This document shows positions 25,249-34,247 of a stretch of 64,000 nucleotides of DNA, piece by piece (position 1 is the first letter of the stretch; every line of letters begins with the position of its first letter). Both the position numbers and the translations under genes were made by a program. Location of the stretch: the NCBI GenBank assembly GCA_017934545.1, contig JAGBJI010000012.1, positions 1-64,000 on the forward strand. Reading direction: 5' to 3'. The notes under the pieces are model-generated. The model did not search any database. It saw only the letters and a program-made list of their open reading frames with translations, and was not told where the DNA came from. The stretch comes from Bacteroidales bacterium. Lineage in GTDB: Bacteria > Bacteroidota > Bacteroidia > Bacteroidales > P3.

Positions 25249-25899
25249 ATGTATATCCACAAAGAAGGTTACAAGATTTCGTTTATCACGCTTATATGTT
25301 TCGTCATACTTACCTGCGTTATTATGATATTTTCGCACGGTTGGATTAAATGGGCATTGGAACTAATGGTTTTCGCCGTAAGTTTCTTTATTATACGTTT
25401 TTTCCGTATTCCCAACCGCGAACTTACTGACAATCCTAACAAAGTATTGGCGTCTGCCGACGGCACAATTGTAGTTGTGGAACAGGTGTTTGAGAATGAA
25501 TACCTGAATTGTGACTGCTTGCAAATCTCAACATTCATGTCACCGAACAACGTTCACGTTAACCGATACCCGATTTCAGGAAAAATCGTCTACCAAAAGT
25601 ATTATGACGGCAAAAAACTCTACGCTAAAAACCCTAAATCCTCACTTTTGAACGAACGGACAAGCGTTTGCATAGAACACGAAAGCGGTAAAAAAGTATT
25701 GGTGCGTCAAATTGCGGGAGCATTGGCACGCAGAATTGTCTGCTATGCAAAGGAAGGTGAAATTGTAAAGCAAGGACAGGAGTTGGGATTCATAAAATTC
25801 GGCTCACGCGTTGACTTACTGATTCCTTTGGAAAGCGAAGTACACGTTGAAATAGAAGACAAAGTGCGTGCGGCACAAAGTGTTATAGCCACACTGTAA
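25249..25899 (+). CDS. psd: Phosphatidylserine decarboxylase proenzyme
   Basis: A 216-residue enzyme of the short (Psd-related) type that makes phosphatidylethanolamine. An N-terminal hairpin of two membrane segments (residues 13-45) is followed by the catalytic domain: FMSPNNVHVNRYP with the active-site His and GFIKFGSRVDLLIP, where the proenzyme is expected to split between Gly and Ser to form the pyruvoyl group. In the longer E. coli enzyme the motif is LGST; the short family has GS(R/T) as here. Operon with cdsA. Confidence 0.92.
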   Translation: MYIHKEGYKISFITLICFVILTCVIMIFSHGWIKWALELMVFAVSFFIIRFFRIPNRELTDNPNKVLASADGTIVVVEQVFENEYLNCDCLQISTFMSPNNVHVNRYPISGKIVYQKYYDGKKLYAKNPKSSLLNERTSVCIEHESGKKVLVRQIAGALARRIVCYAKEGEIVKQGQELGFIKFGSRVDLLIPLESEVHVEIEDKVRAAQSVIATL

Positions 25900-25977
25900 C
25901 AAACAACCGTATAGTTTTTTGCTTTTACGGCGGCAAAACACAACCTCATCTGCGTTTTCTTGTAATTACAATTAATT

Positions 25978-26721
25978 ATGAAGAAAAAACACTTCCTGCA
26001 AGGCGAACATAAAACGGGTATAACCGCCGTTATCTGTCTGCTTATAGGAGCATTGGCCGCAGTAATGTATCTGTATTTAAGTAACAATACCGTATTTATC
26101 ATCAAGGACAACTCATCTTTTCAGTCTGAAAACACAAACAAAAACAATTCTAAATACAATTCAGCCAAACAAAAATACAATTCCAAACGGTACAATATAT
26201 TTAACTACTATTATTCCGACAAAAATTCAAAACCGAAAACACAAGTCATTCACACCGATACGCTGCCCGACACATACAAAGAAGGATTTTACAAAATAGA
26301 TAAGACTTCCGCTGACGACATAATCTTGGATTTAAACTCTTGTGATACGCTTGACTTGCAAATGTTACGCGGAATAGGACCTGTATACTCACGCAGAATA
26401 TGCAATTACCGCAACAAATTGGGCGGATACGTTGCCTTGAACCAATTAAAAGAAGTTTACGGAATGACGGACACACTGTACAAAAAGATAAAGCCGCACT
26501 TTATAGTCAAAAACTCCGAACCTTACCGCAAGATAAACGTCAACTCGCAAAACATAAAAGAACTTGCATCACATCCTTATATAGATTGGTACTTGGCAAA
26601 AGAGATTATACTCTTCAGAAACAACCACGGAGAAATAAAAGATATAAACATGCTTAAAGCCGTTCACCTTATGAACGACTCATTGTTTGAAAAACTGCGT
26701 CCGTATATGGATATAAAATAA
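25978..26721 (+). CDS. Helix-hairpin-helix protein with N-terminal membrane anchor (ComEA-like)
   Basis: A 247-residue protein with one membrane segment at 15-37 (ITAVICLLIGALAAVMYLY), a Lys/Asn/Ser-rich linker, and two helix-hairpin-helix units: DLNSCDTLDLQMLRGIGPVYSRR with YVALNQLKEVYGM, and the weaker NVNSQNIKELASHPYIDWYLA. Such proteins may bind DNA outside the membrane (ComEA) but in Bacteroidetes this class is widespread and untested. Last gene of the rsfS-psd run, 78 bp after psd. A strong terminator follows. Confidence 0.8.
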   Translation: MKKKHFLQGEHKTGITAVICLLIGALAAVMYLYLSNNTVFIIKDNSSFQSENTNKNNSKYNSAKQKYNSKRYNIFNYYYSDKNSKPKTQVIHTDTLPDTYKEGFYKIDKTSADDIILDLNSCDTLDLQMLRGIGPVYSRRICNYRNKLGGYVALNQLKEVYGMTDTLYKKIKPHFIVKNSEPYRKINVNSQNIKELASHPYIDWYLAKEIILFRNNHGEIKDINMLKAVHLMNDSLFEKLRPYMDIK

Positions 26722-26750
26722 CGTACGGCGTAAAAAAAAGCCGTACGTTA
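26719..26750. terminator. Bidirectional terminator between the HhH gene and topA
   Basis: TAACGTACGGC (26719-26729) pairs perfectly with GCCGTACGTTA (26740-26750) across an A-rich 10-nt loop. It serves two genes that face each other. Confidence 0.75.
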
Positions 26751-26778
26751 TAATAATGTATTGATAAATGTCCAAGTT

Positions 26779-29244
26779 TTAGTTTTTGTTTATTATTTCC
26801 GCAACATCCTGTTCGGTTAAATTTTCATGGTTTTTACCTTTTGGCAATTTGTAGTTGGTATTGTTATACTTCAAATACTCACCGTAACGGCCTTTAAACA
26901 CCTGCGCCCCGTTTGAAAATTCTTTCAACGGCGGTACGCTCTGACTTTGTTTTTTACCGTTTACAATATCTATCGCCGTCTGGGCATTTAACTCCTGCAC
27001 GTTTGTGCCTTTAGGTATACGGAAGTTCTTTTCCTTGTATGAAAGATACAATCCGAACCTGCCGTATTTCAATTCAATTTTTTCACCGTCGTATTCCGCT
27101 ACGATTTTAGGCAAATCCTTGGCAATGTTTTCCTTTTCAAGTTTTTTCTCTATCTCTTTGATTGCCGTATCAAGCGTCACGGTGTAAGGGTCTTCGGATT
27201 TAGGCAGCGATACATTCTTGTCGTTCCACTTTACATATGCACCGAACCGTCCCGTATTGGCAATCACGTCTTTTGATTGGTATTGTCCCAACAATCTTGG
27301 CAAATCAAACAAGGTTAAAGCTTCCTGCAACGTTATCGTGGAAATGCTTTGCGTAGGGCGGAGCGAAGAAAACTGCGGTTTTTCGTCGTCCTGAACGTCG
27401 CCCAACTGCACCATAGCACCGTATCTGCCTATTTTGGCGTAAACATTTCTGCCGCTTTTCGGGTCAATACCCAACAATCTTTCGCCCTTTTGCTTTTCGG
27501 AGTTTTCTTTCGTATCGTTTACCTCCTGCATAAACGGAGAATAAAAGTTTTCCATCATCTTGTGCCAATCTTCGTTGCCCTGTGCAATGCGGTCGAACTG
27601 ACTTTCGGCATCGGCGGTGAAATTGTACGAAAGTATATCAGTGAAATTGTCAACCAAAAACTTGTTTACAATCACGCCAATATCGGTCGGAGCAAGTTTG
27701 TTGGTTTCTTTGCCGTAGTTTTCACTCTCTTTTTTCGCAGTCAACTCACCGTTGCAAAGCGTTATAACGTCAACTTCCCTTACCTGTGCGGCAAGCGACC
27801 GTTTGGAAACGTATTCACGTTTTTGTATGGTGGTGATTGTCGGAGCGTAAGTTGACGGACGGCCTATACCCAAATCCTCCAAACGTTTGACAAGCGTGGC
27901 TTCGTTGTAACGCGGAGGCTGTTGGTTGAACATCTGCCTTGCCGTACACTGTTCCAACAACAGTTGGCTGCCGTTTTTTATGTCCGGAATCAACGTGTAT
28001 TCGTCTTCACCCGTTTCGTCTTCGTCAACGCTGACCTGATACAACTTCAAAAATCCGTCAAACAAGACTATCTCGGCCTGCGATATGAATTTTTCTTCCG
28101 TATTGCTTATTTCAATGGTTATAACCGTCTTCTCCAATTTGGCATCAGCCATCTGCGAAGCCGTCATACGCTTCCAAATCAAAGCATAAAGTCGGCTTTG
28201 ATAACTGTCACCCGATATGGTTTGAACCGACATTGAGGTCGGACGTATGGCTTCGTGTGCTTCCTGAGCTCCTTTGCTCTTGGTGGCAAAACGGCGCGAT
28301 TTCAAATATTCTTTGCCGAACATTGACGGGATTATTTCTTTGGCCTGATTGATTGCATAATCGCTCAAATTGACCGAATCCGTCCTCATGTAAGTTATCA
28401 ATCCAGCTTCGTACAATTGCTGTGCTACGGTCATGGTCTGCGAAACTGAAAAGCCGAGTTTGCGTGAGGATTCCTGCTGCAATGTTGACGTAGTAAACGG
28501 AGGTGCAGGCGAACGTTTTTCGGGTTTTTTCTCAACGGAACAAACTTTAAATGTTGCCTTGTTGCATTTTTCCAAGAATTTATATGCTTCCTGCTCGGTT
28601 TTGAACTTGCCGTCAAGCGTTGCTTTCAACACGGATTTGTTATCTTCGGTGTGAAAAACGGCAGACACTTTGTAAACATAAGAATATTCAAAGTTTTGTA
28701 TCTCTTCTTCTTTTTCCACTATCAGACGTACTGCCACGCTCTGCACTCTTCCCGCCGACAGTCCGGGTTTTATCTTACGCCAAAGCACGGGAGAAATCTC
28801 ATAACCCACTATCCTGTCCAACACTCTTCTTGCCTGCTGGGCATTAACCAAATTGGTGTCAATCTCTCTCGGGTTGGCAACGGCGTTAAGTATGGCTGAT
28901 TTTGTGATTTCGTTAAAAACTATACGCTTGGTGTCTTTTTTCTTCAGATTCAATGTTTCGTTCAAATGCCATGCAATAGCCTCTCCTTCGCGGTCTTCAT
29001 CACTTGCCAACCAAACAGTCTTGGCTTGTTTTACGGCATCTTTCAGTTCTTTGACAACTTTTTTCTTATCGTCGGGTATTATGTAGTTAGGCTCAAAACC
29101 GTTGTTAACGTCTATGCCCAACTCTTTCTTATCCAAGTCGCGTATATGCCCGTAAGAAGACATAACTTTGTAATTTTCCCCTAAATATTTCTCTATTGTT
29201 TTGGCTTTTGCCGGGGACTCCACTATCACTAAATTATCTGCCAT
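26779..29244 (-). CDS. topA: DNA topoisomerase I
   Basis: Type IA topoisomerase of 821 residues that relaxes negative supercoils. The Toprim domain opens with NLVIVESPAKAKTIEKYLG and has DEDREGEAIAWHL; the active-site Tyr is in GLITYMRTDSV. In place of zinc fingers the C-terminus has four repeats of the pattern GR(Y/F)Gxxx(K/Q), for instance GRFGAYVKWNDKNVSLPK and GRYGEYLKYNNTNYKLPKG. I use the second of two adjacent ATGs (MADNL); the first adds one residue. Promoter -7 box on the minus strand at 29272-29279 (TAATTTTG). Confidence 0.95.
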   Translation of the reverse strand: MADNLVIVESPAKAKTIEKYLGENYKVMSSYGHIRDLDKKELGIDVNNGFEPNYIIPDDKKKVVKELKDAVKQAKTVWLASDEDREGEAIAWHLNETLNLKKKDTKRIVFNEITKSAILNAVANPREIDTNLVNAQQARRVLDRIVGYEISPVLWRKIKPGLSAGRVQSVAVRLIVEKEEEIQNFEYSYVYKVSAVFHTEDNKSVLKATLDGKFKTEQEAYKFLEKCNKATFKVCSVEKKPEKRSPAPPFTTSTLQQESSRKLGFSVSQTMTVAQQLYEAGLITYMRTDSVNLSDYAINQAKEIIPSMFGKEYLKSRRFATKSKGAQEAHEAIRPTSMSVQTISGDSYQSRLYALIWKRMTASQMADAKLEKTVITIEISNTEEKFISQAEIVLFDGFLKLYQVSVDEDETGEDEYTLIPDIKNGSQLLLEQCTARQMFNQQPPRYNEATLVKRLEDLGIGRPSTYAPTITTIQKREYVSKRSLAAQVREVDVITLCNGELTAKKESENYGKETNKLAPTDIGVIVNKFLVDNFTDILSYNFTADAESQFDRIAQGNEDWHKMMENFYSPFMQEVNDTKENSEKQKGERLLGIDPKSGRNVYAKIGRYGAMVQLGDVQDDEKPQFSSLRPTQSISTITLQEALTLFDLPRLLGQYQSKDVIANTGRFGAYVKWNDKNVSLPKSEDPYTVTLDTAIKEIEKKLEKENIAKDLPKIVAEYDGEKIELKYGRFGLYLSYKEKNFRIPKGTNVQELNAQTAIDIVNGKKQSQSVPPLKEFSNGAQVFKGRYGEYLKYNNTNYKLPKGKNHENLTEQDVAEIINKN

Positions 29245-29401
29245 CACTTATAGTATTTGATTAAGAAGTTGCAAAATTACAATAATAAATAATAAAACAA
29301 CATTATTTTTTAACAGTTTTTGACTTATCCCCCGCCCTTTTTGCATGAAAACGCCCCGCTTACGCCGATAATTTTTCCCGTTTCACAAAAGGAAAAATCC
29401 T

Positions 29402-29521
29402 TTTCTGAATCCGTTTTTAAAAAACATATGTATTTTTTCAAAAAAACATATGAATTTTAATCAAAAAACATATGTTTTTCGTTTCAAAAACATATGTTTT
29501 TTATTTTTCGATTCTGAAAAC
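29402..29521. repeat. CATATG intergenic element, four cores
   Basis: CATATG at 29425, 29447, 29469 and 29491, exactly 22 bp apart. Bounded by TTTTCTGAATCCG and GATTCTGAAAAC. Almost the same sequence as the element at 21039. Confidence 0.88.
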
Positions 29522-29604
29522 AATTTATTTTCTATTGTGCTTGACCTACCCTTTGGTCACATTATTCAAAGTTTACGGAGAATTGATTTTTTCAAAATAA
29601 AATA

Positions 29605-29634
29605 TTGTCATCTGAAAAAAAAGTTTTATGTTTG
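29605..29634 (+). promoter_or_regulatory. Promoter of the DUF349 gene
   Basis: TTG (29605-29607), 19-bp spacer, TATGTTTG (29627-29634); about 100 bp before the start codon. Confidence 0.6.
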
Positions 29635-29733
29635 CAAAATCTTTCAAAAGAAAGACAGTGAATTAACTAATATTTATTAACCGAAAACTCCTTGGTTTAA
29701 GGAGCATGAACAACAAACTGTAAAACATAAATT

Positions 29734-31614
29734 ATGGACACAGAAAATAATGTTGAACAAACTAACCTGCAACCTGCACAAGCAGCCAATCCTCCGCAGG
29801 AAACACTTGATGCGGTTATCGCCCAATATTCTTCGCTTACAAGGGAAGAATTAACGCAGGAATTAAAGAACTTGCTCAATGCAAACGATTTTGAGCAGAT
29901 GAGATTGAGAATTCCGTTGATTCGCAACGCTTTTTCAGCCTTACCGAAACCGCAACCAGAAGAACCGACGGTATCGGAAGAAGAAACGCAAAATGCCGAA
30001 GCACAAAACGCAGAACCCGTAGAGCAGGTTCAACGCGACACGGTGGAAGAAGAATTTTTCAAACTGTATGCCCTTTACAAAGAAAAGCGTCAGCAGTATC
30101 TTCAGGCCGAAGAAGAGAAAAAGCAGGAGAACCTCAGCAAGAAGAAATCCTTGCTTGAAGAGTTGAAACAATTGCTTGAAAGCGAAAAATCGCTCAAAGA
30201 AATATACGACGATTTCAACGCTATTCAGGAAAAATGGAAAAACGTAGGCAACGTTCCTCATTCCGAAGTCAATAATTTATGGGAAAGCTATCATTTCCTT
30301 ATAGAAAAGTTTTATGAAAAAGTCAAAATCAACCGCGAGTTGAGGGACTTGGACATGAAGAAAAATCTGGAAGAAAAACTTATTCTTTGCGAAAAAGCCG
30401 AAGAATTGCTTTTAAGCGAAGACATAAACAACAGTTTCCAGATGTTACAGGAGTATCACAAAGCATGGAAAGAAATCGGACCCGTACCTTCGGACAAAAA
30501 CGACGAAGTATGGGAGCGATTCAAAAAAGCATCCGATGATATCAATGCAAGAAGAAAAGAATATTACGAAAAACGTTCTTCGGAATACGAAGAGAATTAC
30601 AAACTTAAACAGGCTTTGGTAGAGCAGGCCGAAGAAATAAACTCACACCAACGCACCAAACTTTCGGATTGGAACAAAGACGGTGAGTTGATGAGCCAAT
30701 TGGTTGAGAAATGGAAAACCGTAGGTCCTGTTTTACGCCAATACAGCGAAGATATTTGGAACAAATTCAAAGCCCAAAAAGACGGATTCTTTGAAGCAAG
30801 GAAAGAAGCCTTTGCTCAAAACAAAAAAATTGAAGAAGACAATTACAGCAAAAAAGTTTCCATCTGCGAAAGAGCCGAACAGATAGTAAAGCGTACTGAT
30901 TTTGACCAAGCAACAAAAGAACTGAAAGCCTTGCAGGAAGATTGGAAAAAGATAGGTTATGTAAGAAAAAGTCTTTCAGACCAGATTTGGTTGCGTTTCA
31001 GAGCGGCTTGCGACGAGTTTTTCAAACTTAAGAGCGAAGCATACATGCAAACACATCAAGAGGTTGAGCAAAACATAAGCAAGAAAGAAGCCTTGATTGA
31101 AGAATTGAAGCAATATCAATTCACCGAAGACAAAGTTCAGAACGTTGAAGCGTTGAAAGATTTCCAAAAACGTTGGTTTGAAGTCGGCTTTACGCCTAAA
31201 CAGGAACGCACGAAGTTGCAAAAACAATGGGACGACATAATTTCCGAGAACAAAACCAAGTTGCAAATTTCCGCTGCGGAGATTGCACAGGGACATTCCC
31301 GCTTTTTGCAAAATTTAGACCTGACCGCAGGTTCGGCAAAGAAGTCTTTGAAACAACGTATTGCCGCCTTGGAAAAACAAATTGACAGTGTGGAAAACAA
31401 TCTTGAGTTTTTGGCATCAAGCAAAAATGCAGAGATTCTTAAAAAAGAATTTGAAAACAAAATCAACCGCCTGAAAGAAGAGAAAAATGAGTTGTTCAAA
31501 TGTTTGAAAGACCTTAACGAACCGAAGCAAAAAGCCACTTTACAACAAGAACAACCCACTCAAACAGAAGCCGTTGAGCAAGACAAAAACATAAAAAGCG
31601 AAGAAAATAATTAA
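29734..31614 (+). CDS. DUF349 repeat protein
   Basis: A 626-residue cytoplasmic protein, charged and nearly all helical. After an acidic N-terminus it carries about five DUF349 units, each a three-helix bundle recognised by W(K/E)xxGxVP or similar (EKWKNVGNVPHSEVNNLWESY, KAWKEIGPVPSDKNDEVWERF, EKWKTVGPVLRQYSEDIWNKF, EDWKKIGYVRKSLSDQIWLRF, KRWFEVGFTPKQERTKLQKQW). The C-terminus is a coiled coil and a Gln/Glu-rich tail. The family is universal in Bacteroidetes; function is not established. Own promoter. Confidence 0.88.
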   Translation: MDTENNVEQTNLQPAQAANPPQETLDAVIAQYSSLTREELTQELKNLLNANDFEQMRLRIPLIRNAFSALPKPQPEEPTVSEEETQNAEAQNAEPVEQVQRDTVEEEFFKLYALYKEKRQQYLQAEEEKKQENLSKKKSLLEELKQLLESEKSLKEIYDDFNAIQEKWKNVGNVPHSEVNNLWESYHFLIEKFYEKVKINRELRDLDMKKNLEEKLILCEKAEELLLSEDINNSFQMLQEYHKAWKEIGPVPSDKNDEVWERFKKASDDINARRKEYYEKRSSEYEENYKLKQALVEQAEEINSHQRTKLSDWNKDGELMSQLVEKWKTVGPVLRQYSEDIWNKFKAQKDGFFEARKEAFAQNKKIEEDNYSKKVSICERAEQIVKRTDFDQATKELKALQEDWKKIGYVRKSLSDQIWLRFRAACDEFFKLKSEAYMQTHQEVEQNISKKEALIEELKQYQFTEDKVQNVEALKDFQKRWFEVGFTPKQERTKLQKQWDDIISENKTKLQISAAEIAQGHSRFLQNLDLTAGSAKKSLKQRIAALEKQIDSVENNLEFLASSKNAEILKKEFENKINRLKEEKNELFKCLKDLNEPKQKATLQQEQPTQTEAVEQDKNIKSEENN

Positions 31615-31631
31615 ATTTCGCCGCAAAAATA

Positions 31632-31661
31632 TTGTCAATTAAAAAAATAATAGTAATTTTG
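31632..31661 (+). promoter_or_regulatory. Promoter of rpmE2
   Basis: TTG (31632-31634), 19-bp spacer, TAATTTTG (31654-31661). Gives a leader of about 50 nt before the L31 start. Confidence 0.65.
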
Positions 31662-31718
31662 CAACTTGATTTTTGCAATGAATTATAAAGAGTTATAACT
31701 TAAAATAATTATACAATA

Positions 31719-31985
31719 ATGAAGAAAGATATTCATCCACAGAATTACAGGCTTTGTGCATTCAAAGATATGTCAAACGACCAAGTTTTTTTGACACGTT
31801 CTTGTGCGAACAGCAAAGAAAACATTACAATAGACGGAGTGGAATATCCGTTGATAAAACTTGAAATATCCAACACTTCACATCCGTTCTTCACGGGTAA
31901 AGTTAAATTGGTGGATACTGCCGGTATGGTTGACAAGTACATGAGTAAGTACAAAAACCGCAAACCATTAGGCAATAACAAATAA
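31719..31985 (+). CDS. rpmE2: 50S ribosomal protein bL31 type B
   Basis: An 88-residue bL31 (MKKDIHPQNYRLCAFKDMSN, then NTSHPFFTGK). It lacks the two CxxC pairs that bind zinc in type A, so it is the zinc-independent form, which in other bacteria replaces type A in zinc shortage but in Bacteroidetes is often the only copy. A clear terminator follows at 32007-32045. Confidence 0.95.
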   Translation: MKKDIHPQNYRLCAFKDMSNDQVFLTRSCANSKENITIDGVEYPLIKLEISNTSHPFFTGKVKLVDTAGMVDKYMSKYKNRKPLGNNK

Positions 31986-32006
31986 TTTTAATGTTGTCAA
32001 ATGCAG

Positions 32007-32045
32007 TAAGCCTTCCCTTAAAAAGAGAAGGCTTATTTTTATTTT
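32007..32045 (+). terminator. Terminator of rpmE2
   Basis: TAAGCCTTC (32007-32015) pairs with GAAGGCTTA (32027-32035), followed by TTTTTATTTT. Confidence 0.85.
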
Positions 32046-32187
32046 CTGATTTTTATACAATATATTCAGAATTAAAACTGATTAATTCTACTTCCGCTGA
32101 AATTATGACGGCCGTTTACTGACGGTAAATTCTGTTTTGAATATACACAATCTCGTATCTGCAAAAATCAAATGATGATACAAAACA

Positions 32188-32226
32188 ATACGTACATAAT
32201 TTGCCGTCGGCAAATTATGTACGTAT
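32188..32226 (-). terminator. 39-bp near-perfect palindrome, terminator of the DHS-like gene
   Basis: ATACGTACATAATTTGCCG (32188-32206) and its exact complement (32208-32226) are separated by one base. On the minus strand it follows the DHS-like stop by 27 bp and is followed by TGTTTTGT. The stem is unusually long and symmetrical. Confidence 0.55.
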
Positions 32227-32253
32227 AATATTAATTACTGATTGTATTGATTT

Positions 32254-33276
32254 TTATTTAAACAATTTTGAGAATTCTCTCTTCTTTCTGTTTTGCCATT
32301 CTCCTTTATGATAAACATAAGAGGCAATCAACGGCAACACAGTAGTCGCTTCAGCATAAACCATTTGTTCATACGTAGGCGAAACTTTGCCCCAAGAGCC
32401 GGCTTCTTTCAATGTTGAAGACGAGCATGCGCCGTCGCGTACGTCAGCAACCGTTATCTGAACCGCATATTTATGCATTTCAACTTCATCATGTCCCAAA
32501 ACTTCGGCACAAACCACCGTATCCTGTGCAAAATTCTTCGGTGTACCGCCGCCAATCATAAACAGACCGGTCGTACCTGCCGCAATCTTGATGTTAGTCA
32601 ACTCTAAAAAGTCTTTAACCGAATCTATGCTGACATGTTTGTCGGGATTAGCCACCTGATGCATCACTAAACCGAAACCTGCAGAGCAATCGCTGAACGC
32701 AGGACAGAAAATAGGGACATTGTTCTCGTAACAAACCTGAATAAGTGAGTCTTTCTTCTTGGCATTGCCCGCTGCAAGCCATTTACCTATCTCTTTGATA
32801 AATTCCCTTGACGAATAAGGACGCGGTTCCAACGTATCAGCAATTTCTTTTATGGTTCTGTCGCAGATTTGCAACTCTTCTTCATCAATAAATGTGTCAT
32901 AAATTCTGTCAACATAGTTATCCCTCAACTCCATGTCGCTGATAAACGGAGTACCTTTGTAATGTTTGAATCCCAAGGCTTCAAACAAATCCATGTCTAT
33001 TATTGACGCACCGGTAGAAACAACACAGTCTATCATATTGTTGCGTACCATGTCAACATAAACTTGCATACATCCTGCAGCAGAAGTACTGCCGGCCAAG
33101 GTCAGTATAGTTGAACACTCCTTGTCTTCCATCATCATCTCAAAGATATGTGCTGCGTCAGCAGTGTCACGCGATGCGAAAGACATTTTACTCATTGCGT
33201 TGATTAATTCAGTAGAATCAATCTTTTTAATGTCAATGTGTTCAATGGTTTGGCTCAATAATTCTTGCTTTGTCAT
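32254..33276 (-). CDS. Deoxyhypusine-synthase family protein
   Basis: A 340-residue NAD-dependent enzyme of the deoxyhypusine synthase fold. GGGTPKNFAQDT matches the active-site Lys region of the family (GGGVPKHH) and EAGSWGKV matches its late SWGK motif. Bacteria have no eIF5A, so protein hypusination is not expected; bacterial relatives are thought to act on free polyamines (homospermidine-like chemistry) or spermidine synthesis. I choose the start at MTKQELL because a -7-like TATTTTTG lies over the longer start. No polyamine gene is adjacent. Confidence 0.85.
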   Translation of the reverse strand: MTKQELLSQTIEHIDIKKIDSTELINAMSKMSFASRDTADAAHIFEMMMEDKECSTILTLAGSTSAAGCMQVYVDMVRNNMIDCVVSTGASIIDMDLFEALGFKHYKGTPFISDMELRDNYVDRIYDTFIDEEELQICDRTIKEIADTLEPRPYSSREFIKEIGKWLAAGNAKKKDSLIQVCYENNVPIFCPAFSDCSAGFGLVMHQVANPDKHVSIDSVKDFLELTNIKIAAGTTGLFMIGGGTPKNFAQDTVVCAEVLGHDEVEMHKYAVQITVADVRDGACSSSTLKEAGSWGKVSPTYEQMVYAEATTVLPLIASYVYHKGEWQNRKKREFSKLFK

Positions 33277-33375
33277 CTTTGTTGTAAATAATTTTTTTAT
33301 TATTATTTTGCAAAAATACAAATTTTTTGTGTTTTTTTGCGTTATAGTGGTAAATATTTATAATACAAAAGATTT

Positions 33376-34242
33376 ATGTTCACTAAAATACAAATCAAAA
33401 ACGCAATTATATGCTCCCTCTTGGCATTATTCGCATTGGGATGCAGCGAAAAGCAAAGAGAAATCACGGACATGCAAAACCGTACGGTCAAACTGCCCGT
33501 TTCAATTGACAGAGTTGTCTGTTTGTCACCCGGAATTACGGAACTTATGTATGAATTTGGTATAGAAGACAAGTTGGTAGGAAGAAGTTCTTTTTGCCGT
33601 CTGCCGCAACAGGTTATGTCCCTGCCTGAAATGGGCGGCATGTACAAACTTGACACTGCGGCTATACGGCAAATCAACCCGGATTTGGTATTGGCCTCAA
33701 GCATTCTTCCGTGGGACGCACGCCGCTTTCTGGCAAGAAACAATATCCCCGTTGTGATATTTAAAGACAATACGGTCTTTGAAGATATTTTCCCTGCAAT
33801 AGAACTTATGGGCAAGGTGTTCAATCTGCAATCCAAAGCAGAGGAAATAAAAAACACCACGCAGCAAAGGCTTTCCGCACTTAACAGAAGCAATAAGCCG
33901 AGCGGCAAGACAGTTTATTTTGCCATAAGATTTGACAACAAAGCCAACCTTACAGTAAACGGCAAACATTTAACGGGGGATTTGCTCACCAAAGCAGGAC
34001 TTAAAAACATTGCCCAGCAGGACAACGACATGGTCTTTTCGCTTGAAGAGTTAATATCCGCAGACCCCGAATATATCTTTGTGATGAAATCCAACTATGA
34101 TAAGTTTATAAACACTTATCCGTACAATCAACTGAATGCGGTTGTAAACAAAAAGGTTTTCGCCGTAGACGAAAACCTTTTGAATCCTCTTTCCTTAAGC
34201 AACCTTAAGGCCGTTGAAGAGTTTGAAAAGCTGACCGATTGA
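33376..34242 (+). CDS. Periplasmic substrate-binding lipoprotein, BtuF/FhuD-like
   Basis: A 288-residue lipoprotein. Signal with lipobox ALGC at residue 23, then the TroA/BtuF-type fold: RVVCLSPGITELMYEFGIEDKLVG, PDLVLAS and a long connecting helix. Binds a cobalamin, haem or iron-siderophore in the family; the ligand is not determined. No permease or ATPase lies next to it, which is unusual, so its transporter partner must be elsewhere. A cobalamin role would suit the B12-dependent mutase at 50.4 kb (inference). The gene ends 5 bp from the convergent MFS gene. Confidence 0.8.
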   Translation: MFTKIQIKNAIICSLLALFALGCSEKQREITDMQNRTVKLPVSIDRVVCLSPGITELMYEFGIEDKLVGRSSFCRLPQQVMSLPEMGGMYKLDTAAIRQINPDLVLASSILPWDARRFLARNNIPVVIFKDNTVFEDIFPAIELMGKVFNLQSKAEEIKNTTQQRLSALNRSNKPSGKTVYFAIRFDNKANLTVNGKHLTGDLLTKAGLKNIAQQDNDMVFSLEELISADPEYIFVMKSNYDKFINTYPYNQLNAVVNKKVFAVDENLLNPLSLSNLKAVEEFEKLTD

Positions 34243-34247
34243 TTCGT

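Larger units (their letters stand above)
29248..29733. other. Intergenic region between topA and DUF349 gene
   Basis: Divergent promoters for topA (29272-29279, minus) and the DUF349 gene (29605-29634, plus) with a four-core CATATG element between them. No gene seen. Confidence 0.65.
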
